Shown: piece by piece, positions 31,766 through 39,990 of the stretch
Layout: every line of letters begins with the position of its first letter
Position numbering within the stretch: the stretch's first letter is position 1
Origin: an uncultured Pelagibacteraceae bacterium
GTDB taxonomy: Bacteria; Pseudomonadota; Alphaproteobacteria; Pelagibacterales; Pelagibacteraceae
Assembly: GCA_902561075.1 (NCBI GenBank)
Contig: CACEOC010000003.1
Coordinates: forward strand, 1 to 52,500
Direction of reading: 5' to 3'
DNA length: 52,500 nucleotides
Notes under the pieces: model-generated
What the model was told of the DNA's origin: nothing
The model's database searches: none
Seen by the model: the letters and a program-made list of their open reading frames with translations, nothing else
Translations under genes and position numbers: made by a program

Positions 31766-32275
31766 AGGCAATTGAACGTCAGAACTGTCATTTAAATACA
31801 AAATTACACTTGCTCTATCTTTATCGTCTTTTAAACCAGCAAATCCCATTTTATTTCCTTTTATCCAAGTAGCTGGTTTCAATAAGAATCCGTTTAATTC
31901 CTCAAAATTCCATTGTTTTTCATAATCTAATAAGGCTTTAGAATATTTATAATCACTAAGTTCACCTGACTTACGTTGCATAACAGACCATAGAGCTGGT
32001 CCTATTTTATTTTTCCCACCTTTATTTATGCTGTGACATGCAGCACATTTCTTGAAAACTTTTTTTCCATGTTCCACATCCCCTAAAGACAAGAAAGATG
32101 CCATATCAAGAGATACAGTTTCAGCAGAGGAAACCTCTTTAGTTTGTACTTCGACTTTATAAGCAACAACATTTTTCTCTGTTTTAAATACAATATCGCT
32201 AATCTTTCCAATACCTAAAACCACAATAATAACTATAACAATTGAAGTGATAATTTTTTGAAATTCGTATAACAT
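31757..32275 (-). CDS. membrane-anchored class I cytochrome c (CycM-like)
   Basis: I favour the ATG at 32275 (172 aa); an upstream in-frame ATG at 32296 adds seven residues. An uncleaved N-terminal helix (about 6-26) anchors a periplasmic c-type domain with a single heme motif, C-A-A-C-H in KCAACHSI. The domain also has G-P-A-L-W and the axial Met in GNKMGFAGLKD. This matches cytochrome c552/CycM, which carries electrons from complex III to cytochrome oxidase. Cytochrome c next to kdsB and pheA is a conserved alphaproteobacterial order. The gene is divergent from kdsB. Confidence 0.87.
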   Translation of the reverse strand: MLYEFQKIITSIVIVIIVVLGIGKISDIVFKTEKNVVAYKVEVQTKEVSSAETVSLDMASFLSLGDVEHGKKVFKKCAACHSINKGGKNKIGPALWSVMQRKSGELSDYKYSKALLDYEKQWNFEELNGFLLKPATWIKGNKMGFAGLKDDKDRASVILYLNDSSDVQLPLP

Positions 32276-32335
32276 TGTTAAACATGCGTATAGCATTAAT
32301 TTTAAAAAAAAACTTAAATTTATTACAATTTTTTT

Positions 32336-32350
32336 GCGTCTGAAAGACGC
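32336..32350 (+). promoter_or_regulatory. perfect GC hairpin just upstream of kdsB
   Basis: GCGTCT and AGACGC around a GAA loop, ending 3 nt before the ATG at 32354 or 15 nt before the alternative ATG at 32366. The T run lies before it on the + strand, so it is not a + strand terminator. On the minus strand an A run follows, so it is not one there either. It could hide or expose the kdsB start. Role unknown. Confidence 0.4.
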
Positions 32351-32353
32351 ATA

Positions 32354-33103
32354 ATGTTATCAATAATGTCTAAAATTTTAGTATTAATACCCTCAAGACT
32401 TTCAGCTACTAGGCTAAAGAGAAAACCACTTTTAAAGATAGATAATTTGTCTCTTATAAATCATGTTTATAGAAATGCAGTTAAGGCAAAAATTGGTGAT
32501 GTGTATGTTGTAACTGGGGATAAAGAAATTTACTTAGATGTAAAAAGAAACGGTGGGAAATGTGTTCTTACGAAACAAAAACATAGATCTGGAACTGATA
32601 GGATATTTGAAGGTTTAAAAAATTTAAAAAAAAAAAAAATTAAATATGTTTTAAATTTACAGGGAGATGAACCTTTAATTAATATCTCTGATATACGATG
32701 TTTAAGTTCTCAAATTATTAAAAAAAAACAAAACATTGGAACACTGGCATGTAAAATTGAAAATAAATCTGATTTTAAAAACAGAAATATGGTAAAAGTT
32801 ATCAGTGAAAAAAAATTAATCAATAACTCAATTACTAGTGCTTTAAAATTTTATAGAATAAATAATAAAAAAATTAAAAATACTTATCACCATATAGGTT
32901 GTTATATATATAGAGTTTCTATGTTAAAAAAAATTGTTTCACTAAAACAAACAAATAACGAAAAAAAACTAAGATTAGAACAATATCGATGGATGGATAA
33001 TCAAATACCAATTAGTCTAGTATTAGCTAAAAAAAAGCCAATAGGAGTTGATACATTAAAAGATTTTAAATTAGTTAAGAAAATAATGGAAAATAAATTT
33101 TAA
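32354..33103 (+). CDS. kdsB: 3-deoxy-manno-octulosonate cytidylyltransferase
   Basis: Activates Kdo as CMP-Kdo for lipopolysaccharide. Up to 249 residues; the ATG at 32366 (MSKILVLIP) is the better family start, and the gene proper may begin there. Visible: IPSRLSATRLKRKPL (about 12-26 of the longer form), TKQKHRSGTDRI (usual T-x-x-x-H-x-SGTDR), LNLQGDEPLI, the H-x-G-x-Y-x-Y-R segment (about 176-183), and R-L-E-Q-Y-R-W with G-V-D-T near the C-terminus. An uninterrupted run of 14 A lies in the reading frame at 32626-32639. Confidence 0.92.
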   Translation: MLSIMSKILVLIPSRLSATRLKRKPLLKIDNLSLINHVYRNAVKAKIGDVYVVTGDKEIYLDVKRNGGKCVLTKQKHRSGTDRIFEGLKNLKKKKIKYVLNLQGDEPLINISDIRCLSSQIIKKKQNIGTLACKIENKSDFKNRNMVKVISEKKLINNSITSALKFYRINNKKIKNTYHHIGCYIYRVSMLKKIVSLKQTNNEKKLRLEQYRWMDNQIPISLVLAKKKPIGVDTLKDFKLVKKIMENKF

Positions 33104-33120
33104 TATCATATAAACCATCT

Positions 33121-33951
33121 ATGAAATTTGCATATCAAGGTATTCCAGGCTCATACAGTGAAAACTGTATAAAAGTAAATTATCCAGACGCAGAAGCTAT
33201 ATCTTGTCGGACTTTTCAAGATGCTTTTGAGCTTGCAAAAAAGGATAAAAATATAAAAGCTTTAGTTCCAGAGCAAAATCAACTTATAGGGTCAATTAAT
33301 ATTGAGACACTAATTCTAAAATATAGATTAAATGTTTCAGCTGAACATTTTTTTCCAATCAATCACAGTCTTCTAGTGCTGCCCGGAGCAAAATTGAGTG
33401 ATATAACCGATGTGTATTCTCATACAGCAGCTTTAAGTCAGTCACATAGTTTTATTAATAAATATAAATTTAAGGAAAATGTAATGGCGGATACAGCCGG
33501 AAGCGCGTTATATATATCTAAGCAAAAAGACAAGACAAAAGCAGCAATTGCCTCAAAAGAAAGTGCAGAAATATATAATCTCGAAGTGGCAAATCAAAAA
33601 ATACAGGATGAAGAGGAAAACTTTACTCGTTTCTTAATTTTTCAAAAAGAGATTTCTCACCCTAAGTTTTCCGAAAATGAAAAATACATAACTTCGTTCA
33701 TATTTAAATTAAAAAATAAACCTTCCGCGCTTTTTCAGTCACTAACTGGTTTAAGTATTCGGCAAGTTGATATGACTAAACTTCAATCATTTCCTGAAAA
33801 GGGAACTTTTTCTTCATACTATTTTTTTTGTGAAGTGCAAGGACATATTGAGGAGAAAAAAGTTTCAGGAGCAATTAAAGATTTAGAATTACATTGTTCA
33901 GAGTTTCAATTGTTGGGTGTGTTTAAACAATCAAAATTTAGGAATAGATAA
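33121..33951 (+). CDS. pheA: prephenate dehydratase
   Basis: Makes phenylpyruvate for phenylalanine synthesis; 276 residues, a stand-alone PDT without chorismate mutase. The N-terminal AYQGIPGSYSE (about 3-13), P-x-x-N-x-x-x-G-S-I-N region, and D-T-A-G-S-A (about 125-130) are followed by the catalytic T-R-F (NFTRFLIF, about 177-184). A C-terminal ACT domain starts with KPSALFQSLTGLSIRQVDMTKLQSFP, giving likely Phe feedback. It follows kdsB after 17 bp. Confidence 0.93.
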   Translation: MKFAYQGIPGSYSENCIKVNYPDAEAISCRTFQDAFELAKKDKNIKALVPEQNQLIGSINIETLILKYRLNVSAEHFFPINHSLLVLPGAKLSDITDVYSHTAALSQSHSFINKYKFKENVMADTAGSALYISKQKDKTKAAIASKESAEIYNLEVANQKIQDEEENFTRFLIFQKEISHPKFSENEKYITSFIFKLKNKPSALFQSLTGLSIRQVDMTKLQSFPEKGTFSSYYFFCEVQGHIEEKKVSGAIKDLELHCSEFQLLGVFKQSKFRNR

Positions 33952-34000
33952 TTTTACTAAATTCATTATATTTAGATTAAATTATTGATATACTGTGTTT

Positions 34001-34084
34001 GGGTCAATCAGGTGAACTTACAGAAAATCCTGTCAGGTTCGAAAGAAAGCAGCAGTGTCTAGTAACATTCAGGTTGATTGGCCC
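34001..34084 (+). ncRNA. ffs: signal recognition particle 4.5S RNA
   Basis: Ends GGGTCAATC and GATTGGCCC pair to close one long hairpin. The apical region contains GTCAGGTTCGAAAGAAAGCAGC, the conserved Ffh-binding domain IV in outline (usual GTCAGGTCCGGAAGGAAGCAGC). The position directly upstream of dnaX is the standard proteobacterial one. It binds Ffh to target membrane proteins. Confidence 0.92.
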
Positions 34085-34099
34085 TAAAAAATTAAAATA

Positions 34100-35728
34100 A
34101 TGAAAGACAAAAAAGTTTTAGCTATTAAATATAGACCGGTAGTATTAGAAGATCTTTTAGGACAAGATTTAGTTTCAAAAACTATTTTTAATTCTTTGAA
34201 ATCAAAAAAAGTACCTAATGCTTTTCTATTTCATGGAATAAGAGGTACGGGCAAAACATCAATTGCCAGAATCATAGCAAAAGGTTTAAATTGCGAAAAC
34301 GGAATCGAAAACTTGTGCAAAAAAAATTTTTGCAATAATTGCGAAGCAATATCTAATTCAAATCATTTAGATGTAATTGAGCAAGATTGTGCAACGGCTA
34401 CTGGAATTGATTCTGTTAGAGATCTAATAGAGTTTTGTAAATATCCACCTTCTTCAGCAAAATTTAAAGTATTAATACTTGACGAAATCCAAGCTATGTC
34501 CAAAGCAGGAGCACAGTCTTTATTAAAAATATTGGAAGAGCCACCTAATTATGTAAAATTTATTTTTTGCACTACAGAGATTAAAAAAATTTTAGTTACA
34601 ATGTTATCTAGATGTACTAGGTTTGATCTTTCTAGAGTAAAGTTTGAAGATCTATTTATTTACTTAAAGAAAATTATTAAATTAGAAAATGGAAAAATTA
34701 ATGATGAAGCGCTCAAACTAATTTGCAAGTGTTCTGAGGGCAGTGTAAGAGACTCACTTTCTTTATTAGACAGGGCTTTGTTAATTGACGACAATACAGA
34801 ACTAAATCTAGAAACTGCCCAGAAAATTTTTGGACATTTTGATAAATCTTTGCTTATAAAACTATTAGAGAATATTTTTAATGGAAATGAAAAAGAAGTA
34901 GTAAACATATACCAATCGATATATACGGCTGGAGTTGATCCCTCGACTTTCCTTAATGACTTTTTAGAAATTCTTTATTACTTAAAAAATATAGATTCAA
35001 TACAATTGAATGGTTTTAATTTTGATTTAAACGATAGTGATTACAAAAGTATTAAAAATTTAAAGGATAAAGTAGATAATAAAACTATAATTCTATTTTG
35101 GCATTTTACAATTAAAATGCTAGATGAAATAAAAGTTGTTTCAAATCAAAATGTATCTGTTGAAATGTTTTTAATTAGATTGTTGTATGTTAAAAATTTT
35201 AACCCTAAAAGTACTTCTGATGAAAACATCTTACCTGATGCAAAATTTGAAAAAAATTTAAGTTCAAACCAAATAAATAATAAAAATTTTGCCAGCACTA
35301 TAGATCAAATTAAAAATATTACGCAAACAGATGAGCTTAAATTTGAAAAAAAACAGGATACTTTTAATCATAAGATCAAATCAATTAATGATCTAATTGA
35401 TTTATGTAATGAAAAAAAGGAAATGAGTTTAAAATATGAATTAGAAACAAATGTCAAACTCGTAAGTTTTGATAATAAATTAATTGAAATTTCATTTAAT
35501 GATAATTTAAACAAAAATTTTATAAAAGATTTAACATCAAAACTCTTTGAATGGACTTCTGAAAGATGGATAATTACTCTTACAAAAGAGTTAGGCAGCT
35601 CCCCAATAAAACAAAAAATTAAAAATGAGAAAGAAAAAATTCACTCATCTTTTAAAAAAACAGATGAATATAAAAAGTTAAAAAAAATGATTGATGATAT
35701 TGAGTTAATAGATATCACAGAACAATAA
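34100..35728 (+). CDS. dnaX: DNA polymerase III subunits gamma/tau
   Basis: Clamp-loader ATPase, 542 residues. It has the opening YRPVVLEDLLGQD, Walker A HGIRGTGKTS (about 45-54), a Zn module with Cys near 72-93, DEIQAMSKAGAQSLLKILEEPP (Walker B onward, about 127-148), SRCTRFDLSR (sensor/arginine finger region), and SEGSVRDSLSLLD. The C-terminal third is Lys/Asn-rich with a short conserved end, shorter than in E. coli tau. An in-frame A-AAA-AAG heptamer is at 35413-35419. It is followed by ybaB after 1 bp. Confidence 0.93.
   Translation: MKDKKVLAIKYRPVVLEDLLGQDLVSKTIFNSLKSKKVPNAFLFHGIRGTGKTSIARIIAKGLNCENGIENLCKKNFCNNCEAISNSNHLDVIEQDCATATGIDSVRDLIEFCKYPPSSAKFKVLILDEIQAMSKAGAQSLLKILEEPPNYVKFIFCTTEIKKILVTMLSRCTRFDLSRVKFEDLFIYLKKIIKLENGKINDEALKLICKCSEGSVRDSLSLLDRALLIDDNTELNLETAQKIFGHFDKSLLIKLLENIFNGNEKEVVNIYQSIYTAGVDPSTFLNDFLEILYYLKNIDSIQLNGFNFDLNDSDYKSIKNLKDKVDNKTIILFWHFTIKMLDEIKVVSNQNVSVEMFLIRLLYVKNFNPKSTSDENILPDAKFEKNLSSNQINNKNFASTIDQIKNITQTDELKFEKKQDTFNHKIKSINDLIDLCNEKKEMSLKYELETNVKLVSFDNKLIEISFNDNLNKNFIKDLTSKLFEWTSERWIITLTKELGSSPIKQKIKNEKEKIHSSFKKTDEYKKLKKMIDDIELIDITEQ
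35413..35419 (+). other. possible -1 frameshift heptamer in dnaX
   Basis: A-AAA-AAG in the frame used by the E. coli dnaX slip site. A -1 slip gives GGA-AAT-GAG-TTT-AAA-ATA-TGA, ending at 35439 with a product of about 446 residues, close to the size of gamma. There is no obvious upstream Shine-Dalgarno or downstream stem, and A runs are common here. An 8-A run at 35346-35353 could slip in transcription instead. Confidence 0.3.
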
Positions 35729-35729
35729 A

Positions 35730-36047
35730 ATGACGGATTTTCAAAAAATATTGGATAAAGCAAAAGAGCTAGAAACAACCATGAAAGAGAAACAAGAAAA
35801 AATCAAAAAAATAGAGGCTGAGGGTATCTCTGGAGGGAATAAGATAAAAATAACTCTCAATGGAGAAGGTGAAATAAAAAAAATTGAAATGTCTGATGAC
35901 TTGTTTAAGGAAGACAAAAGTGTCATTGAAGATTTAATAATAGCCGCTCATAATAATGCGAAAGCAAATCTTAAAGTAAAAACAAATGAGGAAATATCTA
36001 AAATTTCGAGCGATATAGGTATTCCAGGATTTAAATGGCCTTTATAA
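35730..36047 (+). CDS. YbaB/EbfC family nucleoid-associated protein
   Basis: A 105-residue DNA-binding protein. The N-terminal half is a charged coiled coil (about 3-30). It is followed by the family core A-E-G-I-S-G-G-N-K-I-K-I-T-L-N-G-E-G-E-I-K-K-I-E-M, L-I-x-A-A-H-N-N-A, and a C-terminal G-I-P-G-F-K-W-P-L typical of alphaproteobacterial members. Position between dnaX and recR is diagnostic. Confidence 0.93.
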   Translation: MTDFQKILDKAKELETTMKEKQEKIKKIEAEGISGGNKIKITLNGEGEIKKIEMSDDLFKEDKSVIEDLIIAAHNNAKANLKVKTNEEISKISSDIGIPGFKWPL

Positions 36048-36051
36048 TATT

Positions 36052-36657
36052 ATGCAGAGTATTGATGAAATTGAGGAACTTGTAAAAATAATATCAAAGC
36101 TCCCAGGTTTGGGACCTAAATCAGCAAGAAGAATAATTTTAAAATTAATTAATAATAAAGAAAAAATTCATAAACCTTTAATAAATTCTTTAGCTGATGT
36201 TTTTAAAAATATTCAAAGATGTAATGGGTGTGGTGCGTTATCATCCAGCAAATCCCATTGCAGTAATTGCAAAATCGAAAAAAAAAAAAATAATAAAATA
36301 TGTGTTGTGGAGACAATTTCTGATCAATGGTCAATTGAGACATCTAATGTTTTTAATGGTTATTTCCACATTTTAGGCGGAACAATATCTTTAAATAAAT
36401 CTGAGAATAAAGACAGTTTATTAATAAATAGTTTAGTTGAAAAAGTAAGAAATAATAGTATTGATGAAGTTATATTAGCAACAAGCTCTACTGTTGAGGG
36501 TCAAACTACAGCTTTTTATATTCAGGATGCATTAAAGGATAGTAACATTAAAATTTCTAGACTTGCTCAAGGTATTCCTGTTGGTGGTGAAATTGAAAAT
36601 TTAGATGATGGTACCTTAATATCAGCATTCAAGAATAGAATAGAAATCAATGATTAA
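36052..36657 (+). CDS. recR: recombination protein RecR
   Basis: Part of RecFOR gap repair, loading RecA. The 201-residue product has an HhH motif (LPGLGPKSARRI, about 15-26), a four-Cys zinc finger (C57-C60 and C69-C72 region, RCNGCG...HCSNCK), and a Toprim domain (VVETISDQWSIE; HILGGTISL; about 80-170). The Walker-like GGEIENLDDGTL end is normal. An uninterrupted run of 13 A at 36278-36290 lies just after the zinc finger codons. It is convergent with glcB. Confidence 0.94.
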   Translation: MQSIDEIEELVKIISKLPGLGPKSARRIILKLINNKEKIHKPLINSLADVFKNIQRCNGCGALSSSKSHCSNCKIEKKKNNKICVVETISDQWSIETSNVFNGYFHILGGTISLNKSENKDSLLINSLVEKVRNNSIDEVILATSSTVEGQTTAFYIQDALKDSNIKISRLAQGIPVGGEIENLDDGTLISAFKNRIEIND

Positions 36658-36660
36658 AAG

Positions 36661-38811
36661 CTAATTTTTTTTTATGATCCTGTTAAGATGTAATAAAGGT
36701 TCCGTGTATCCCGAGGGTTGATCCTTACCTTGAAAAACTAGTTCACAAGCAGTTTTAAAAGCTAGCGATTTGTCAAATCTTGGATACATATTTTCATAAT
36801 TGCTCCCGTCTTTATTTTGATTATCAACTATTTTGGCCATTTTTTTCATAATTTCTAAAACTTGTCTTTTACTGCAAATACCATGGTACATCCAATTTGC
36901 TAAAAGTTGAGATGAAATTCTCAATGTAGCCCTGTCTTCCATTAGGTTTGTTCCTTCAATGTTAGGAACTTTTGAACACCCTATGCCTTGATCTATCCAA
37001 CGGACAACATAACCTAGTATACTCTGTGCCGAATTAGCTATTTCATCTCTGATTTCATTTTTTGTCCAATTTGGTTTTGATATGATTGGAATATCTAATA
37101 AGTCGTCGATATTTACTTTTTTACTTTTTTTGATTTTTTTTTGTTTTTCGAAGATATTAACCTCATGGTAATGTAAAGAATGAAGAGCAGCAGCAGTTGG
37201 GGATGGTACCCATGCGCAGTTTGACCCCGCCTCAAGATGAGAAATTTTTTCTTTTAACATTTTTGCCATATTATCTGGTTCCGCATACATTCCCTTTCCA
37301 ATTTGGGCAATACCACTAAAACCACATTCTAAACCTACTTGCACATTATTATTTTCATAAGCAGAAATCCAGTTAGCGGTTTTCATATCTCCTTTTTTTA
37401 ACATTGGACCAGACTCCATTGATGTATGAATTTCATCCCCCGTCCTATCTAAAAAACCAGTGTTGATAAAAAATACTCTGTGCTTCAATTTTCTAATGCA
37501 TTCTTTTAAGTTTATGGAAGTTCTTCTTTCTTCATCCATTATTCCACATTTAATAGTATATTTTTGCAAATTGAGGACTTCTTCCACTTTTCCAAAAATT
37601 AAATCTGTAAATTCACACTCATCTGGACCATGTTGCTTTGGTTTAACAATCATTATTGAACCAGTAATTGAATTTTTCCGAGACTTTAGGTCATGCATGC
37701 TACACAATGATGTAATGAATGCATCCATAATTCCCTCCGGTATCTCCGAGCCGTCATCTAATAATATTGATGGATTGGTCATTAAGTGACCAGTATTTCT
37801 ATTAAGCAGTAAAGCTCTACCTTTTAGTTTTGATTTACTGCCATCTTTTGCAATAAAGCTTCTATCTGGATTAAGCTTTCTAACAAAATTTTTACCTTTT
37901 TTAACAAAATTAGATTTTAATTCACCTTTCATTAAACCTAGCCAATTCCTGTAGCCCGTAACTTTATCGCTGGCATCAACACTTGCTACAGAGTCTTCGT
38001 GGTCACATATAGTCGTAACAGCTGCTTCAACTATTATATCTGCTATTCCAGCCGGATCGCTTTTTGCGCTGAAAGCTTGTCGATTTATAATTATTTCAAT
38101 GTGAAGATTATTATTTTTAAGTATTATAGCAGATGGATTGTCATTTGATCCTCTAAAACCGATAAATTTTTTATCATTTTTTAGAAATAATTTTTTATTA
38201 TAAGAAAAAAGAACTAGCTTTTTATTTGCTATTTGAATTTTATTTATATTGCTCCAGCTTTTTTCATTTAAAGTGAAATGCTTATCTAAAAATTTTTTTG
38301 AAAATTTTATTACCTCAAGCCCCCTTTCAGGATCATACCTTTCACTTGCGGATTCCTCAGATTGAATTACGTCTGTACCATATAAGCTATCGTATAAAGA
38401 AACGTATCTCGCGTTAACAGCATTTAAAGCGTACCTCGCATTATTAATTGGCACGACCAATTGTGGTCCTGGAATTTTAGAAATTTCATCATCTAAATTT
38501 TTTGTTTTAATTTGAAAATTAGGACCCTCTTTTTTTATATAACCAATCTTCTCTAAAAATTTTTTATAATCTTTTTTTTTAAATAACTTATTTTTATTTA
38601 TTAAATGGTATCTATCTATTTCTAGTTGTAGTTTCCTTCTTACATTAAGTAATTCTTTGTTTTTTGATGCTAGTTCATGCGCGGCTTTGTCGAAATTTTT
38701 CCAAAAATGATCTTTTTTAATGTGTAAGTCTGGCAAAGCTTCATTATTGATAAAATTAAAAATTTTGTCTGATACAGATAAATTATTTATTTTTACGTAG
38801 TTTTCAGACAT
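36661..38811 (-). CDS. glcB: malate synthase G
   Basis: Condenses glyoxylate with acetyl-CoA to malate; 716 residues, the normal MSG length. Visible: V-V-P-I-N-N-A-R-Y-A-L-N-A-x-N-A-R (about 117-133), H-E-D-S-V-A-S-V-D (about 274-282), M-I-V-K-P-K-Q-H-G-P-D-E (about 390-401), CGIMDEERRTSINLKECI (Mg-binding Glu region), FLDRTGDEIHTSMESGPM, and the catalytic D-R-A-T-L-R-I-S. The 81-bp space to the divergent accA has no glycine aptamer-like sequence. In SAR11 glyoxylate comes from glycolate, glycine or the isocitrate lyase route. Confidence 0.94.
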   Translation of the reverse strand: MSENYVKINNLSVSDKIFNFINNEALPDLHIKKDHFWKNFDKAAHELASKNKELLNVRRKLQLEIDRYHLINKNKLFKKKDYKKFLEKIGYIKKEGPNFQIKTKNLDDEISKIPGPQLVVPINNARYALNAVNARYVSLYDSLYGTDVIQSEESASERYDPERGLEVIKFSKKFLDKHFTLNEKSWSNINKIQIANKKLVLFSYNKKLFLKNDKKFIGFRGSNDNPSAIILKNNNLHIEIIINRQAFSAKSDPAGIADIIVEAAVTTICDHEDSVASVDASDKVTGYRNWLGLMKGELKSNFVKKGKNFVRKLNPDRSFIAKDGSKSKLKGRALLLNRNTGHLMTNPSILLDDGSEIPEGIMDAFITSLCSMHDLKSRKNSITGSIMIVKPKQHGPDECEFTDLIFGKVEEVLNLQKYTIKCGIMDEERRTSINLKECIRKLKHRVFFINTGFLDRTGDEIHTSMESGPMLKKGDMKTANWISAYENNNVQVGLECGFSGIAQIGKGMYAEPDNMAKMLKEKISHLEAGSNCAWVPSPTAAALHSLHYHEVNIFEKQKKIKKSKKVNIDDLLDIPIISKPNWTKNEIRDEIANSAQSILGYVVRWIDQGIGCSKVPNIEGTNLMEDRATLRISSQLLANWMYHGICSKRQVLEIMKKMAKIVDNQNKDGSNYENMYPRFDKSLAFKTACELVFQGKDQPSGYTEPLLHLNRIIKKN

Positions 38812-38892
38812 TATACCTCTAGCAATAATTATTTATTTGATGTAATTTTTAAATACATTTTATTGCCTTTTTTTAATATAATAAACCTTTAA

Positions 38893-39990
38893 ATGAAAAA
38901 TTATCTCAATTTCGAGTCAGAACTAAAAAACTTGGAAGATGAATTAGATAAACTAAAAGATCCTTATAACCAAGATGGATTATCTGAGGTTAATACAGTA
39001 AAAATTGGTAAAGTTGAGGAAGAAATTAATCAGAAATTAAAAAAAATTTACTTGTCGCTTGATCCTTGGCAAACTACTTTGGTTGCTAGGCATGAAGACC
39101 GGCCAAGAGCAAAATTCTTTATAGAAAACTTAATAGAAGATTTTGTTCAATTATCTGGGGACAGGTATTTTGGCGAAGACAAGTCTTTAATTGGTGGATT
39201 TGGAAAATTTAACAATCAATCCGTATTAGTACTTGGTCAAGAAAAAGGTGAAGACCTTGATAGTAGAATTGAAAGAAATTTTGGAATGATGAGACCAGAA
39301 GGTTATAGAAAAGGAGTACGATTATTGTCACTCGCAGAAAAATTTAAAATACCAGTTATAACTTTTATTGATACCCCTGGGGCTTACCCAGGAGTTGGTG
39401 CAGAGGAAAGGGGTCAGGCCGAAGCAATTGCTCAGTCAATTGAACAATGTATGAAACTAGAGGTTCCTAATATTTCAATAATAATTGGCGAAGGTGGGTC
39501 AGGTGGAGCTATAGCATTGGCTTCATCAAACAAAGTTATAATGTTAGAACATGCTATATATTCAGTTATATCTCCTGAAGGTTGTGCAGCAATACTTTGG
39601 AGAGACCCAACTAAAACTTTAGAAGCATCAAAGGCCATGAAATTGACATCAAAAGATTTACTAGAATTAAATATAATTGACGAGATAATATACGAACCCA
39701 TTGGTGGGGCCCACAGAAATAAAGATGAAATTTTGAAAAATGTAGAAATAAGTTTAAAAAAAAATTTAGATTATTTTAAAACAATGTCTTCAACTGAAAT
39801 TTTAGATCACAGAAAAAATAAATTTCTGTCGATAGGTAGAGAAAAAGGATTTGAAATAGATGAAAAAAATCCTTTAGGATCAATTAGAAGTAATAAATTG
39901 GAAATTGTAAAATTATTAAAAAAAAACAAATATATTGGAATTGCGACAGCAATAATTTTAGTTATCGGGCTTTATTTATTATTACTATAA
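38893..39990 (+). CDS. accA: acetyl-CoA carboxylase carboxyltransferase alpha subunit with C-terminal membrane tail
   Basis: Partner of AccD in malonyl-CoA formation. The 365-residue product is well conserved across the core: LARH-like VARHEDRPRAKFF (about 64-76), NFGMMRPEGYRK, TFIDTPGAYPGVGAEERGQ (about 158-176), IGEGGSGGA (about 195-203), YSVISPEGCAAILW and GGAHRN. AccA is usually near 315-320 residues. Here about 45 more follow, ending in a hydrophobic segment, YIGIATAIILVIGLYLLLL, preceded by KKNK. That is a tail anchor by appearance. The end overlaps convergent secA by 6 nt. Confidence 0.93.
   Translation: MKNYLNFESELKNLEDELDKLKDPYNQDGLSEVNTVKIGKVEEEINQKLKKIYLSLDPWQTTLVARHEDRPRAKFFIENLIEDFVQLSGDRYFGEDKSLIGGFGKFNNQSVLVLGQEKGEDLDSRIERNFGMMRPEGYRKGVRLLSLAEKFKIPVITFIDTPGAYPGVGAEERGQAEAIAQSIEQCMKLEVPNISIIIGEGGSGGAIALASSNKVIMLEHAIYSVISPEGCAAILWRDPTKTLEASKAMKLTSKDLLELNIIDEIIYEPIGGAHRNKDEILKNVEISLKKNLDYFKTMSSTEILDHRKNKFLSIGREKGFEIDEKNPLGSIRSNKLEIVKLLKKNKYIGIATAIILVIGLYLLLL

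Noticed and set aside
32336-32350. Hairpin before kdsB as a terminator
   Set aside because: On neither strand is it followed by a T run; the T run precedes it on the + strand.
38812-38892. Glycine riboswitch before glcB
   Set aside because: The spacer is too short and has no GC-rich aptamer core.
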